Positions 35,864 through 44,244 of a DNA stretch of 64,000 bases are shown piece by piece. The notes beneath the pieces are model-generated. The model worked only from the letters and a program-made list of their open reading frames with translations, was not told the DNA's origin and ran no database searches. This DNA is from DAOSXA01 sp964526835 (GTDB lineage Bacteria > Zixibacteria > MSB-5A5 > GN15 > FEB-12). The position numbers were made by a program, and so were the translations under genes. Within the stretch, counting starts at the first letter, position 1, and the number at the start of each line of letters is the position of its first letter. The stretch covers positions 95,005-159,004 of the forward strand of contig CAZGMK010000007.1 in NCBI GenBank assembly GCA_964526835.1, given 5' to 3'.

Positions 35864-35898
35864 ATAATAAAATGGGCCGGTGTGGCTTCCGGCCCATT
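35864..35898 (-). terminator. Rho-independent terminator of cheW
   Basis: On the minus strand: 10-bp perfect stem AATGGGCCGG / CCGGCCCATT (35898-35871) with an 8-nt loop, followed by TTTTATTAT. A second, smaller hairpin (AATTGCT / AGCAATT, 35904-35922) lies between it and the stop codon. Confidence 0.88.
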
Positions 35899-35944
35899 AC
35901 GACAATTGCTAATGGAGCAATTAGTATAAGGAGTCTTGATTTTT

Positions 35945-36442
35945 TTAGCCGGCTATCGCAGCCATCTCGGCCACGTCGATCACCTTCGACAAATCGAGGA
36001 AAATCAACAGACGGTCTTCCAGCTTCGCCACGCCCTTGATATACTCGGAATTGATTCCGGCCACGATCTCCGGAGGCGGCTCGATCGTGTTCGACGGCAG
36101 ACGAAGGACCTCGGAGACCGAGTCTACCACCATGCCCATGATGCTGCCGTTGATGTCGACAACTACGATGCGCGTGTTCTTGTCGTATTCCTTGACCTCA
36201 AGGTTGAAGCGCTTCCGCAGATCGATGATCGGAATCACCTTGCCCCGGAGGTTAATTACGCCCTCAACATAGTGGGGCGCCTGCGGGACTCGAGTGATCT
36301 CTACCATACGGTTGATTTCCTGCACCTTCAGGATGTCCACCCCGAACTCCTCCGAGCCGATGTTGAAGGAGACCAGTTGCAGGAGTTCGCTGGTCTGATC
36401 GCTGAAACCTTCCTGGGGCTTATCAATGACGTTGGTTTCCAT
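35945..36442 (-). CDS. cheW: Chemotaxis adaptor CheW
   Basis: Couples chemoreceptors to the CheA kinase. A single CheW domain fills the protein: LLQLVSFNIGSEEFGVDILKVQEINR, VPQAPHYVEGVINLRGKVIPIIDLR, TRIVVVDINGSIMGMVVDSVSEVLRLP. The start METNVID at 36442 is set by AGAGGA 7 nt upstream; a longer in-frame start lacks one. About 165 residues, normal. No other chemotaxis gene is in the window, so its partners are elsewhere. The gene has its own promoter-like upstream region and a terminator. Confidence 0.95.
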   Translation of the reverse strand: METNVIDKPQEGFSDQTSELLQLVSFNIGSEEFGVDILKVQEINRMVEITRVPQAPHYVEGVINLRGKVIPIIDLRKRFNLEVKEYDKNTRIVVVDINGSIMGMVVDSVSEVLRLPSNTIEPPPEIVAGINSEYIKGVAKLEDRLLIFLDLSKVIDVAEMAAIAG

Positions 36443-36559
36443 AGCCAGATCCTCTATCGCTTTAGATTTCGTTTTCCGCTGCGGACATGTATTCGCGGCC
36501 ACCACAGATGCCTTCCCGGGATGGCAACGCCTACAGGCCCCTCCTTTCTCTTAATTAGG

Positions 36560-36586
36560 GTATCGGATTCGGCCGGAGTTTCTTAA
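36560..36586 (-). promoter_or_regulatory. Possible sigma28 (flagellar) promoter of cheW
   Basis: Reading leftward: TTAA (36586-36583), 15 nt, TCCGATAC (36567-36560), against TAAA-N15-GCCGATAA for FliA. This matches 3 of 4 and 6 of 8. It would give a leader of about 110 nt before ATG 36442. The remainder of 36587-36712 shows GC-rich inverted sequence but nothing assignable. Confidence 0.4.
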
Positions 36587-36712
36587 CGCCTTGGCATCGA
36601 TCAGCCGGGCCAGACGCACGGGCCAGGAGAACCGCGAATCCCGGAGTTGCAGTTAACCCGGAGCCCCGGGCCTTCGGGCTGTTCACAATCTGCACAGATG
36701 TGAAGCGCCGGA

Positions 36713-37477
36713 TCACGCCTCCCCGGTCGACAGAATCTCCATCATTCGGGCGGCGGTGGTCGGAGAATGTCCAGAGTAATGATTATTGAAGTAGGCAAAG
36801 ATGTCCCGCCCCTCAGAGCTGAGCCTGCGAATCACACCGGCCCACCACTGCAAGTCCTCTTCCCGGTCGTCTCTAAGATAAGTGAAGTTGCGGTCGATCT
36901 TCCTGCGGTCACCAAGGAACCGCAAGTAGCCGAAGTCCGCCGTCGCCAACTGCACCCGGGGCATCCAGGGGTGATCAATCAGACAAAGAGCGTGGTTCTG
37001 CTCGCGCATCAGCGCCAAAACCTCGTTGTGCTTCAGCCAGGCCTTGTTCCGAAGCTCGATCGCGATCTTCCTCTCCCGGGGCAGGCCATCGAGGAGCCCG
37101 GTCAGCAAACCGCTCCGATCCGGTCCAAAACTGTAGGGGAATTGCAGCAACAGCGGTCCGAGTTTGCGCCCCAACCCGTTCATGACGTCGATGAACCGCC
37201 TGGCGTTTTCCAGGCGCATCCCAAGGTCGCCCTCGTGGGTGACAGTCTTCGGAAACTTCGCCGTGAACACGAAGCCTTCGGAAGTCTGATCATCCCACCG
37301 TCGCACCATTTGCTCGGTGGGAATGCGGTAGTAGGTGGCATCGATCTCGACAGTATCGAATCGATGGGCATATAGCCGGAGGAAATCCTGTTGAGGACAG
37401 AACTGTGGGTAGAAGTTGCCCAGCCAGTCCTTGTAGCTGAAGCCTGATGTGCCGATCCTTACTCGCCCGTGTGTCAT
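36713..37477 (-). CDS. DUF72 family protein
   Basis: TIM-barrel-like protein of the DUF72 (YecE) family, about 255 residues from ATG 37477. Family marks: RIGTSGFSYKDWLGNFYP, RFDTVEIDATYYRIPTEQ, FVFTAKFPKTVTHEG, LGPLLLQFPYSF, DIFAYFNNHYSGHSPTTA. A longer frame from 37573 adds a basic stretch without conserved residues and is disfavoured. Its promoter would face the M29 gene that diverges from it. Biochemical function of the family is not settled. Confidence 0.9.
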   Translation of the reverse strand: MTHGRVRIGTSGFSYKDWLGNFYPQFCPQQDFLRLYAHRFDTVEIDATYYRIPTEQMVRRWDDQTSEGFVFTAKFPKTVTHEGDLGMRLENARRFIDVMNGLGRKLGPLLLQFPYSFGPDRSGLLTGLLDGLPRERKIAIELRNKAWLKHNEVLALMREQNHALCLIDHPWMPRVQLATADFGYLRFLGDRRKIDRNFTYLRDDREEDLQWWAGVIRRLSSEGRDIFAYFNNHYSGHSPTTAARMMEILSTGEA

Positions 37478-37590
37478 TGCTATACTATAACAGCCCGCAC
37501 TGGCTCGGGTTCGCCGAGCCGGGCGCTTGCGCGGAATCGACGATTGTTGTATGTTCGCCCTGAATTGCAGCAACCTGAAAGGATCGGCAA

Positions 37591-38736
37591 ATGAAGGATA
37601 AGCGTAATGAACTCCTGGCCCGGCAACTGCTTGACTACTCCACGAAGATCCAGCCGGGCGAAATCCTCTACCTGGAAATCAAAGGCAAGGAGACACTCGA
37701 ACTGGGCAAGCAAATAATCCGCCTGGCCACTGAGAAGGGCGCCGTACCGTTCTGGTACTACAACGACGAATCGCTGTTGCGTCAATGGACCGGCAAGGCC
37801 GGCGACGACCAGTTCAGGAAGCAGGCCGAGCTGCACCTGGAATTGATGAAGAGGGCCGACTGCTATATCGGCTTGCGCGGTTCGGACAACCCTTTCGACA
37901 TGGCCGACCTGCCGCAGGAGCAGATAGACAAGCAGAACAAGCTGTTTTACAAGCCGGTCCATCTGGACGAGCGGGTCAAGCGGACCCGCTGGGTCGTATT
38001 GCGATTCCCGAATAACGCCATGGCCCAACTGGCCGAGACTTCGCAGGAGAAGTTCGAGGACTTCTATTACGAAGTATGTTGTGCAGATTACGCGAAGATG
38101 TCAAAGGCCCAGGACAAGCTGAAGGCGTTGATGGACAAAACCGACCAGGTTCATATCAAGGGGCCACGGACCGACCTCAGATTTTCCATCAAGGGAATCG
38201 GTGTCGTCAAGTGTGACGGTGAGCGCAACATCCCCGACGGAGAAGTATACACCGCCCCGGTTCGTGATTCGCTCAACGGCACAATCCAGTACAACACTCC
38301 CTCGCTTTACCAGGGCAACCTGTATAACGATATCTCTTTCACTTTCGAAAACGGCAAGATCATCAAGGCCACGTGTACTGGTGACGAGAAGAAATTGAAC
38401 GAGATACTGAATACAGATGACGGCGCCCGCTATGTGGGTGAGTTCGCCATCGGCGTCAACCCGTTCATCCTGCATCCGATGAAGGATACGCTGTTCGACG
38501 AGAAGATCGCCGGGTCGTTCCACCTTACTCCGGGCCAGTGCTACGATGAAGCCCCTAACGGGAACGACTCGAACATTCACTGGGATCTTGTGTTGATACA
38601 GAGAAAGGACTATGGCGGCGGCGAGATATATTTCGACGGTGAGCTGATTCGCAAGGATGGCGTGTTCATCGATCCGGAGATGGAGAAGGCCTTTTCCGCC
38701 GAGAACCTGCGCTCGGACGCACTGGCGAACCTGTAG
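37591..38736 (+). CDS. M29 family aminopeptidase
   Basis: Metallo-aminopeptidase of the M29 (AmpS/PepS-like, thermophilic aminopeptidase) family. Recognised from the N-terminal LLARQLLDYSTKIQPGEILYLEI, the central DLRFSIKGIG with GERNIPDGEVYTAPVRDSLNG, GEFAIGVNPF, the late motif GSFHLTPGQCYDEAPNGNDSNIHWDLV and FDGELIRKDGVFI. The conserved Glu, His and Asp ligands are present. 381 residues, typical. AAAGGA lies 7 nt before the ATG. The ferritin-like gene follows closely, so the two probably share a transcript. Confidence 0.92.
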   Translation: MKDKRNELLARQLLDYSTKIQPGEILYLEIKGKETLELGKQIIRLATEKGAVPFWYYNDESLLRQWTGKAGDDQFRKQAELHLELMKRADCYIGLRGSDNPFDMADLPQEQIDKQNKLFYKPVHLDERVKRTRWVVLRFPNNAMAQLAETSQEKFEDFYYEVCCADYAKMSKAQDKLKALMDKTDQVHIKGPRTDLRFSIKGIGVVKCDGERNIPDGEVYTAPVRDSLNGTIQYNTPSLYQGNLYNDISFTFENGKIIKATCTGDEKKLNEILNTDDGARYVGEFAIGVNPFILHPMKDTLFDEKIAGSFHLTPGQCYDEAPNGNDSNIHWDLVLIQRKDYGGGEIYFDGELIRKDGVFIDPEMEKAFSAENLRSDALANL

Positions 38737-38790
38737 ACGTTGAAGCCCGCACCATTCGACTACCCTGAAGTCGACTTCAAAGGACTTGAT

Positions 38791-39297
38791 ATGGACGTAC
38801 TCGACTACGCAATGAAAATGGAGCAGGACGGCAAGGCCTTCTACGAAAGAGGCGCCGCCGAATCCGACCGCCCTGAAATCAGGAGGGTGCTGAACACGCT
38901 GGCTGAGGAAGAACAGAAGCATTACAATGTCTTCAAGGCCCTCAAGGAGAACGCCGACGATCAGGCTCGCCGGGCTATGACCCGGACCGGCACTCCAGCC
39001 TTGGCCCGCAATGTCTTCCAGCAATTGGCCGACTCAGGCGCCGACGCGCTCTACAGAGAAGACCAGCAGGCTCTGTGGAAGGAAGCGATCAAGATCGAAG
39101 AGCAATCGGAGAGACTCTATCGCGAAGCAGCCGAGAAGGAAGGCGACGAGGCACGGCGTGAACTACTGAATCGCATCGCCGACGAGGAGAAGAATCATAT
39201 CTACCTGATCCACAATATGATCTCATTCATGCGTGACCCCAAGGGGTTTGTGGACTCAGCCAACTTCAGGAACTTCATGAGCTGGGAAGGCCACTGA
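38791..39297 (+). CDS. Ferritin-like di-iron protein (rubrerythrin-type four-helix bundle)
   Basis: Four-helix protein of about 168 residues with paired ExxH motifs: EQDGKAFYERG, EEEQKHYNVF, IEEQSERLYREAA and DEEKNHIYLIHNM. These match the COG1633/rubrerythrin-like group without a rubredoxin domain. Likely role: peroxide or iron handling; this is a family inference. ATG 38791 follows AAAGGA at a good distance and is preferred to a TTG at 38740, although the extra 17 residues there are not absurd. It sits behind the M29 peptidase. Confidence 0.84.
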   Translation: MDVLDYAMKMEQDGKAFYERGAAESDRPEIRRVLNTLAEEEQKHYNVFKALKENADDQARRAMTRTGTPALARNVFQQLADSGADALYREDQQALWKEAIKIEEQSERLYREAAEKEGDEARRELLNRIADEEKNHIYLIHNMISFMRDPKGFVDSANFRNFMSWEGH

Positions 39298-39305
39298 TCT
39301 CTGTG

Positions 39306-39331
39306 GGCGTCGGGTCGCAGAGCCCGGCGCC
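39306..39331. terminator. Hairpin between convergent genes, possible bidirectional terminator
   Basis: Stem GGCGTCGGG (39306-39314) / CCCGGCGCC (39323-39331) with one G-T pair and an 8-nt loop, placed between the stops at 39297 and 39359. No T-run on either side, so efficiency is doubtful. Confidence 0.35.
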
Positions 39332-39358
39332 GTAACTGGAGACGCATGGACAATTCGG

Positions 39359-40291
39359 CTACTGGCCCGGGGTCGGCACTGACTCGACCTCGGGTCGTCC
39401 TTTTCTGCGAACCTCTGAGATGATGACCCCTATCAGCACCATTGATCCTCCCAGGATGAACGGCAACGTTATCGGCTCATGAAGCCAGACGAAGGCCACG
39501 GTGGAGGCGATCACGGGCTGGATGTTATGCCAGACCGCCAGGCGAGACGCCTCCATGTATTTCAGGATCACATACCACAGGACATACACAAACAGCGACA
39601 TAACCAGCGACATGTAAGCAACCGAGCCCCAGGCCGCCGGCGTCGCCTGACTGTAGTTGTAACGTACAGCAGCGTACAGCCCGAACGGGAAGTACAGCAG
39701 CGAGCCGATCGATATGGCGTACGCGGTCAGACGAATTGCACCGTATTTCCTGACGAGAGGCTTCCCCAGAACCGTGTACAGCGCCCAGGCGATTACGGCC
39801 ACCAGGATGATAAGATCGCCCCACAGGTACTCGGTGCTAATCTGCAAGCCGCCGGAGAGCATGATCGTGATCACGCCCGCCATAGCCAACGCGAAACCGC
39901 CGGCGCGACGCCACTTGAACGGCTCCTTCAAGATCAGCAGGGCCAGCACAAAGATCCAGACCGGAGTGGTAGCAAACAGGAAGGCCCCGTGGCTCGCCCC
40001 GGTCAGCGATTGTCCAATCAGAAACAGCGCCTGGTTGAACGGAACTATCGTAACACCCATCAGGAAAATGCGCGGCCAGTCGCCGCGTTCGACAGGCGGC
40101 TGGCGGCGGGTGAAGTACGTAGCAACGAGCAGGGCAATTGATGAGAGGCAGAAACGATAGAAGGCAAACGTGAACGGCTCAATATACTGCAGGCCGTAAC
40201 GTGCTACGGGGTAGCACATCGAGGCGGTCATCTGCAGAAACACGATGCCCGCGATCAGCAGTCCAAACGGTGGTGTCCGCCGATCATTCAC
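39359..40291 (-). CDS. EamA/DMT family transporter
   Basis: Ten-segment drug/metabolite transporter built from two EamA repeats, about 310 residues. The first repeat ends near ATTPVWIFVLALLILKEPFKWRR and the second near PVIASTVAFVWLHEPITLPFILGGSMVLIGV, the usual EamA boundaries. The start is uncertain: GTG 40291 (VNDRRTPPFGLL) avoids overlap with the neighbouring SDR gene, but no ribosome site is seen. Substrate unknown. Confidence 0.87.
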   Translation of the reverse strand: MNDRRTPPFGLLIAGIVFLQMTASMCYPVARYGLQYIEPFTFAFYRFCLSSIALLVATYFTRRQPPVERGDWPRIFLMGVTIVPFNQALFLIGQSLTGASHGAFLFATTPVWIFVLALLILKEPFKWRRAGGFALAMAGVITIMLSGGLQISTEYLWGDLIILVAVIAWALYTVLGKPLVRKYGAIRLTAYAISIGSLLYFPFGLYAAVRYNYSQATPAAWGSVAYMSLVMSLFVYVLWYVILKYMEASRLAVWHNIQPVIASTVAFVWLHEPITLPFILGGSMVLIGVIISEVRRKGRPEVESVPTPGQ

Positions 40292-40328
40292 AGTATCGCG
40301 ACCAGACGGCTGTGGGCCCCTCGACCAA

Positions 40329-41111
40329 CTACAGCAATCCCTTGTGCAGACCGCCGTCAACCGGGATAGACGCCCCGGTGATGTATCCAGCTTGTTGACC
40401 GGCCAGGAAAGTGATCAATGAAGCCAGTTCATGCGGGAGTCCCACCCGCCCCACCGGGGCCATGTCGGCAAAGCCCTGGATGATATCATCGGCTGTCTTG
40501 TCCCCGCTTTGCGAGGCCGCGCTCTCCGCCAGGTTCTTCAGCCGCTCGGTAGCGGTGTAGCCCGGGCATACGCAGTTGAAGGTTATGCCGTGCCTTGCGT
40601 AGTTGTTCGACAGGGTCTTGCACATTCCCGTGACGGCGGCTCGGTAGGCATTGGAGAGTATGAGCGTGTCGACCGGTTGAAACACTCCGATCGACGTAAT
40701 GTAGATCACTCGGCCCCATCCACGGTCGACCATACCGATCATGGCTTCACGAGTAAGGCTGGAAGCCGATTGCAGGACCAGGTCATGTGCTTCCCGCCAC
40801 CTGTCCGGACCATGGTCCAGAAACTGTCCCGGCGGAGGCCCCCCGGCGTTAGATACCAGGATATCGACCGACCCTGCCTCTTTCACAATCCGCCTGCAGT
40901 CATCCGTCTTCGACACATCACCGACAATCTGCGCCGGCCATTGGCCGGTGTCCTCATGGATTCTGTGACCGGCAGCCTCAAGGCGCTCCTTGTTGCGGCT
41001 GTTGATCGTAACCAGCGCGCCCTCGGCGGCGAGCGCCGTCGCTGCGGCTTCACCCAAACCCGACGAGGAGCCGGTAACAAGAGCCCGCTTATCCTTGATG
41101 CCGAGATCCAT
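40329..41111 (-). CDS. Short-chain dehydrogenase/reductase
   Basis: NAD(P)-dependent SDR of 260 residues. Rossmann motif ALVTGSSSGLGEAAATALA, VSNAGG, and a C-terminal GYITGASIPVDGGLHKG. The catalytic Tyr position is atypical in that SNAYRAAVTGMCK reads Y-R-A-A-V instead of Y-x-x-x-K, so the lysine of YxxxK is missing at its usual place; catalysis by the standard tetrad is in doubt. The start at 41111 follows AGGAGG and overlaps the M20 stop as TAATG, which implies coupled translation. Substrate unknown. Confidence 0.86.
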   Translation of the reverse strand: MDLGIKDKRALVTGSSSGLGEAAATALAAEGALVTINSRNKERLEAAGHRIHEDTGQWPAQIVGDVSKTDDCRRIVKEAGSVDILVSNAGGPPPGQFLDHGPDRWREAHDLVLQSASSLTREAMIGMVDRGWGRVIYITSIGVFQPVDTLILSNAYRAAVTGMCKTLSNNYARHGITFNCVCPGYTATERLKNLAESAASQSGDKTADDIIQGFADMAPVGRVGLPHELASLITFLAGQQAGYITGASIPVDGGLHKGLL

Positions 41112-42481
41112 TATGAACCTCCTGCTTCGGCGATGGCTTTGGGAAGCGCCGCTGCGGTCCGGCATCCGGCTTCGAAATCCGTCACCCGGAATCTCTCGTT
41201 GGGCGAGTGGATGTTGTCATCGCTCTGAGCGAGTCCTATCAACAGTGTATCCAACCCCAGGATGCTCTTGAAATCATTCACTATCGGAATCGATCCACCC
41301 TCCATCATCATTACCGGCTCTTTGCCGAACCCCTTTTTGATCGCCACCCGGGCGGCATCCAGCCAGACCGACTGCGTCGGCACCACACTGGCCCTGGCCC
41401 CGCCGTGCTTGTCGACTTTGACCCTGACCGACTTCGAAGCGATCTTCTTGAGATACTTCTCCGCTTTCCTGCAGATGTCCATCGGCTCCTGGCCGGGCAC
41501 CAGCCGCATCGTGATTTTGCACGACGCCTTGGCCGGGATAATGGTCTTGGCCCCCTCTCCCTGATAGCCACCCATGATCCCGTTAACATCGAGCGTCGGA
41601 CGAACCCAGGTACGCTCGTAGGTGCTCCAGCCCTTCTCCCCGTGCAGCGCAGGCACGCCCACAGCCTTCTTGTAGGCAGCCTCCTTGAATGGCAGACGTT
41701 TGAACTGGTCCCGCTCCTTTTGTGATGGCTTCCTGGCTTCGGCATAGAACCCCGGTATCATCACTTTCCCGTCCTTGTTGTGCAGTCGCGAGACCATGTT
41801 GCACAGCACGTTGATCGGATTGGCCACCGCTCCACCGAATGAACCGCTGTGCAGATCGCGAGCGGGACCATCGACGAAGACCTCGATCGAAGCAATACCA
41901 CGCAGACCATAGGTGATAGCCGGCAGGCCTTTGCCGAACTGGGCGGTATCGGAGACTACGACGATGTCGGCCGCCAGCATCTTCTTGTGCTTGCGGATGA
42001 ACTTAGGAAGGTTAGCCGAGTGAGTCTCCTCTTCCCCCTCGATCAGCAACTTGACATTGATCGGCAGGGTCCCCTCGGCCCGAATGACCGCCTCCAGGCC
42101 CTTGATCTGGGCGAATACCTGCCCCTTGTCGTCGGCCGAACCGCGGGCATAAATGTAGCCCCCTCTGATCTGCGGCTTGAACGGCTCGGTCTTCCAGAGT
42201 TCCAGTGGCTCGGGTGGCTGAACATCGTAGTGACCATAGTAAAGGACAGTCGGCGCCTTCCCGTCCACCATGTACTCGCCATAGACCACGGGATGGCCGC
42301 CAGTGGGCATTATCCGGGTCTTGAAGCCGATGCCCGACAGGTGCTTCTTCAACCATTCGGCGCAGGCCTTAATATCCTTCTTGTGTTCGGACTTCGCCGA
42401 CACCGATGGAAACCTCAGAAACTCAAACAGGTCCTTCAGTCTTTTCGACCTGGTCTTGCTCAGGTACTGCAAAGGGGTCAT
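41111..42481 (-). CDS. M20 family dipeptidase
   Basis: Zinc peptidase of the ArgE/DapE/carnosinase-like M20 family, about 456 residues. Metal-site motifs: VLYYGHYDVQPPEP, GSADDKGQVFAQIKG, LIEGEEETHSANLP, VVSDTAQFGKGLPA, and near the end NDNIHSPNERFRVTDFE. The lid domain GLRGIASIEVFVDGPARDLHSGSFGG is present. The start MTPLQYL at 42481 has AAGGAG upstream. Coupled to the SDR gene behind it. Probably cytoplasmic, acting on short peptides. Confidence 0.92.
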   Translation of the reverse strand: MTPLQYLSKTRSKRLKDLFEFLRFPSVSAKSEHKKDIKACAEWLKKHLSGIGFKTRIMPTGGHPVVYGEYMVDGKAPTVLYYGHYDVQPPEPLELWKTEPFKPQIRGGYIYARGSADDKGQVFAQIKGLEAVIRAEGTLPINVKLLIEGEEETHSANLPKFIRKHKKMLAADIVVVSDTAQFGKGLPAITYGLRGIASIEVFVDGPARDLHSGSFGGAVANPINVLCNMVSRLHNKDGKVMIPGFYAEARKPSQKERDQFKRLPFKEAAYKKAVGVPALHGEKGWSTYERTWVRPTLDVNGIMGGYQGEGAKTIIPAKASCKITMRLVPGQEPMDICRKAEKYLKKIASKSVRVKVDKHGGARASVVPTQSVWLDAARVAIKKGFGKEPVMMMEGGSIPIVNDFKSILGLDTLLIGLAQSDDNIHSPNERFRVTDFEAGCRTAAALPKAIAEAGGS

Positions 42482-42638
42482 GTACATCTCCTTCGTCCAT
42501 GTCTGTTCGCACTTGCGCCAATATAGAGACAGCACTTAGGACTGGCAAGCGGTATGAGAGGCCACTGAAGCAGCTCCTTGCGCAATCACTGAACGCGTAG
42601 TAGATTCGTCGTACCACAACTTGAGAGGAGCACTTGTC

Positions 42639-43490
42639 ATGACCGGATCCCGTTTCATTTTTGCAGCCCTCGTCGTCGCCGGGGTCATACTCTCGGGATG
42701 CGGCGACAACGATCCTGTCCGTTCGACCGAACCGGATGAGCCGCTATTCAAGTTGACGCTTCTTGATCGGTCTGCCCAGCCGGCTGATGGCTTCGAGGTC
42801 GGATTCATCAATCACAGTGAGTTCCTTTCCAAACCGTCGCCCACGCCAATGAGTTGTCCCAGCACCGATGTCGAGTTCTCGTTGCCTGCCGCCGGCACGG
42901 TATGGCTGGATGTCGCCGATTACTACGGAAGATGCATATGGAACCTGATAGACGGTGATCACTTCGGCGCGGGCTCTTCCACCGTCCGATGGGACGGCGT
43001 CGATTCGACCGGCGCTGCGGTAATCCCGGGCTTTTACCAGTTCGTCCTGCAAGCCGTGTCCGCAGCCGATACCATGTGCGATACGACATGGCTGGTGCTC
43101 GAGACAGCGTCCCAGCCGACGATGGTGGGACAAACGACCGATGGCATCCTGGCGATTGACGACACGCTTCTCCTGCCGTGCCTTCTCGGCAGCCCACCGG
43201 CCATCACTGTGAACGACGGTGGATCAGCGGTCGAGGTCGGCGATTTCTATCAGGATTCCGTAACCATCTTCATTCAGAGCCCAAATGAGACGACGACCTG
43301 GTATTTCGGGCGCGCCCTGATTGTGGGCAACAACCACTTCGTTATCGACCTGTCCCGATACTACGAGGGCAACGGAGTCTTCAGGCCGCTGGGAGGTTGT
43401 TCAGGCGGTTATGGAACACGGCGCTGTGCAGGGCGCGGCAAGGCTTCGGAAGAGCCCGTTAGTACTCCTTGCGCCGAAACACGCCGATAG
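42639..43490 (+). CDS. Lipoprotein with FlgD-like immunoglobulin fold
   Basis: Membrane-anchored lipoprotein, about 283 residues. Signal FIFAALVVAGVILSGC with lipobox L-S-G-C, Cys at about residue 20. Residues about 60-160 carry a FlgD_ig-like pattern: VWLDVADYYGRCIWNLIDGD then STVRWDGVDSTGAAVIPGFYQFVL. The second half is unrecognised. The last 30 residues are arginine- and cysteine-rich and lie over the end of the convergent ABC permease gene (32-nt overlap), so the natural end may be earlier. GAGAGGA precedes ATG 42639. Confidence 0.8.
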   Translation: MTGSRFIFAALVVAGVILSGCGDNDPVRSTEPDEPLFKLTLLDRSAQPADGFEVGFINHSEFLSKPSPTPMSCPSTDVEFSLPAAGTVWLDVADYYGRCIWNLIDGDHFGAGSSTVRWDGVDSTGAAVIPGFYQFVLQAVSAADTMCDTTWLVLETASQPTMVGQTTDGILAIDDTLLLPCLLGSPPAITVNDGGSAVEVGDFYQDSVTIFIQSPNETTTWYFGRALIVGNNHFVIDLSRYYEGNGVFRPLGGCSGGYGTRRCAGRGKASEEPVSTPCAETRR

Positions 43491-44244
43491 CAGCAACCAA
43501 CAACGCCACCGCGAACAGCAACGAGCTCCATACCGGCAGCCATTCGGCATTGCTGTCTATAGCGAGGGCCAACGCTGTGTCGGACATCTGCCCGGTCCCG
43601 GGCACGATGTAGTAGAGCACATCGACGATGAATACGATGGTTTTGGAGGTAGTCAGCTGAGCCACCCACTCATGGAAACTCAGGAGGTACTGCAGCAGCC
43701 ACACCACGAACGCCGCGATCAGACTCATAGCGTTGGAGCCGAACCAGATGCCGGCAAAGCCAATGATACTCAGCCATACGAAGAGGGTGAGAATGTAGAC
43801 CACTGGCAGCCAGAGCAAACCGACATCGAAGTGACCGAAAGCCACGCCTATTGCGACTAACTCAAGGACAAAGGCGGCCAACAGCACAATCGAATGCACC
43901 AGCCAAATGGAGATAACTTTGCTCAGCAGCAGACCGGAGCGCGAAATCGGTTTGGACAGAAAGTAATCGGCTCGGCCCCGGATAAACATTGAGGGGATTA
44001 TACCGGCGGCGCCCAGAACGGTGAAGAAAACGAGGATATACAGAAGAACATTCAAACCTCGTGCGGCCGATTGCGCCAGCACCTCGTCCATTTCCGTCAG
44101 ATCGACGTCCTGACCGTGGATATTGATCTCGACAGCGCGCGCAGCGAAGGTGATCAGTACGGCGAGAATGGTCAGGACTGCGTAGACCCAGATAATCTTG
44201 CGGTCGAACAATTCCCTTACCGTGTCCTTAAGGAGGCCCCTCAC
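43459..44244 (-). CDS. ABC-2 type transporter permease
   Basis: Membrane subunit of an ABC-2 exporter, 261 residues with six hydrophobic segments. The start MRGLLKDTVRELFDRKIIWVYAVL is the usual short cytoplasmic lead and first span, and a periplasmic loop (residues about 38-62) follows. GRADYFLSKPISRSGLLLSK is typical of the ABC2_membrane family. It overlaps the ATPase gene as ATGA, so the pair is one exporter. Substrate is unknown. Confidence 0.87.
   Translation of the reverse strand: MRGLLKDTVRELFDRKIIWVYAVLTILAVLITFAARAVEINIHGQDVDLTEMDEVLAQSAARGLNVLLYILVFFTVLGAAGIIPSMFIRGRADYFLSKPISRSGLLLSKVISIWLVHSIVLLAAFVLELVAIGVAFGHFDVGLLWLPVVYILTLFVWLSIIGFAGIWFGSNAMSLIAAFVVWLLQYLLSFHEWVAQLTTSKTIVFIVDVLYYIVPGTGQMSDTALALAIDSNAEWLPVWSSLLFAVALLVAAIGVFRRKEY

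Noticed and set aside
36440..36552. A short leader peptide or cyclic-di-GMP riboswitch in the cheW leader
   Set aside because: A purine-rich AAAGGAGG is present but no start codon lies at a suitable distance, and the conserved riboswitch core is not seen.
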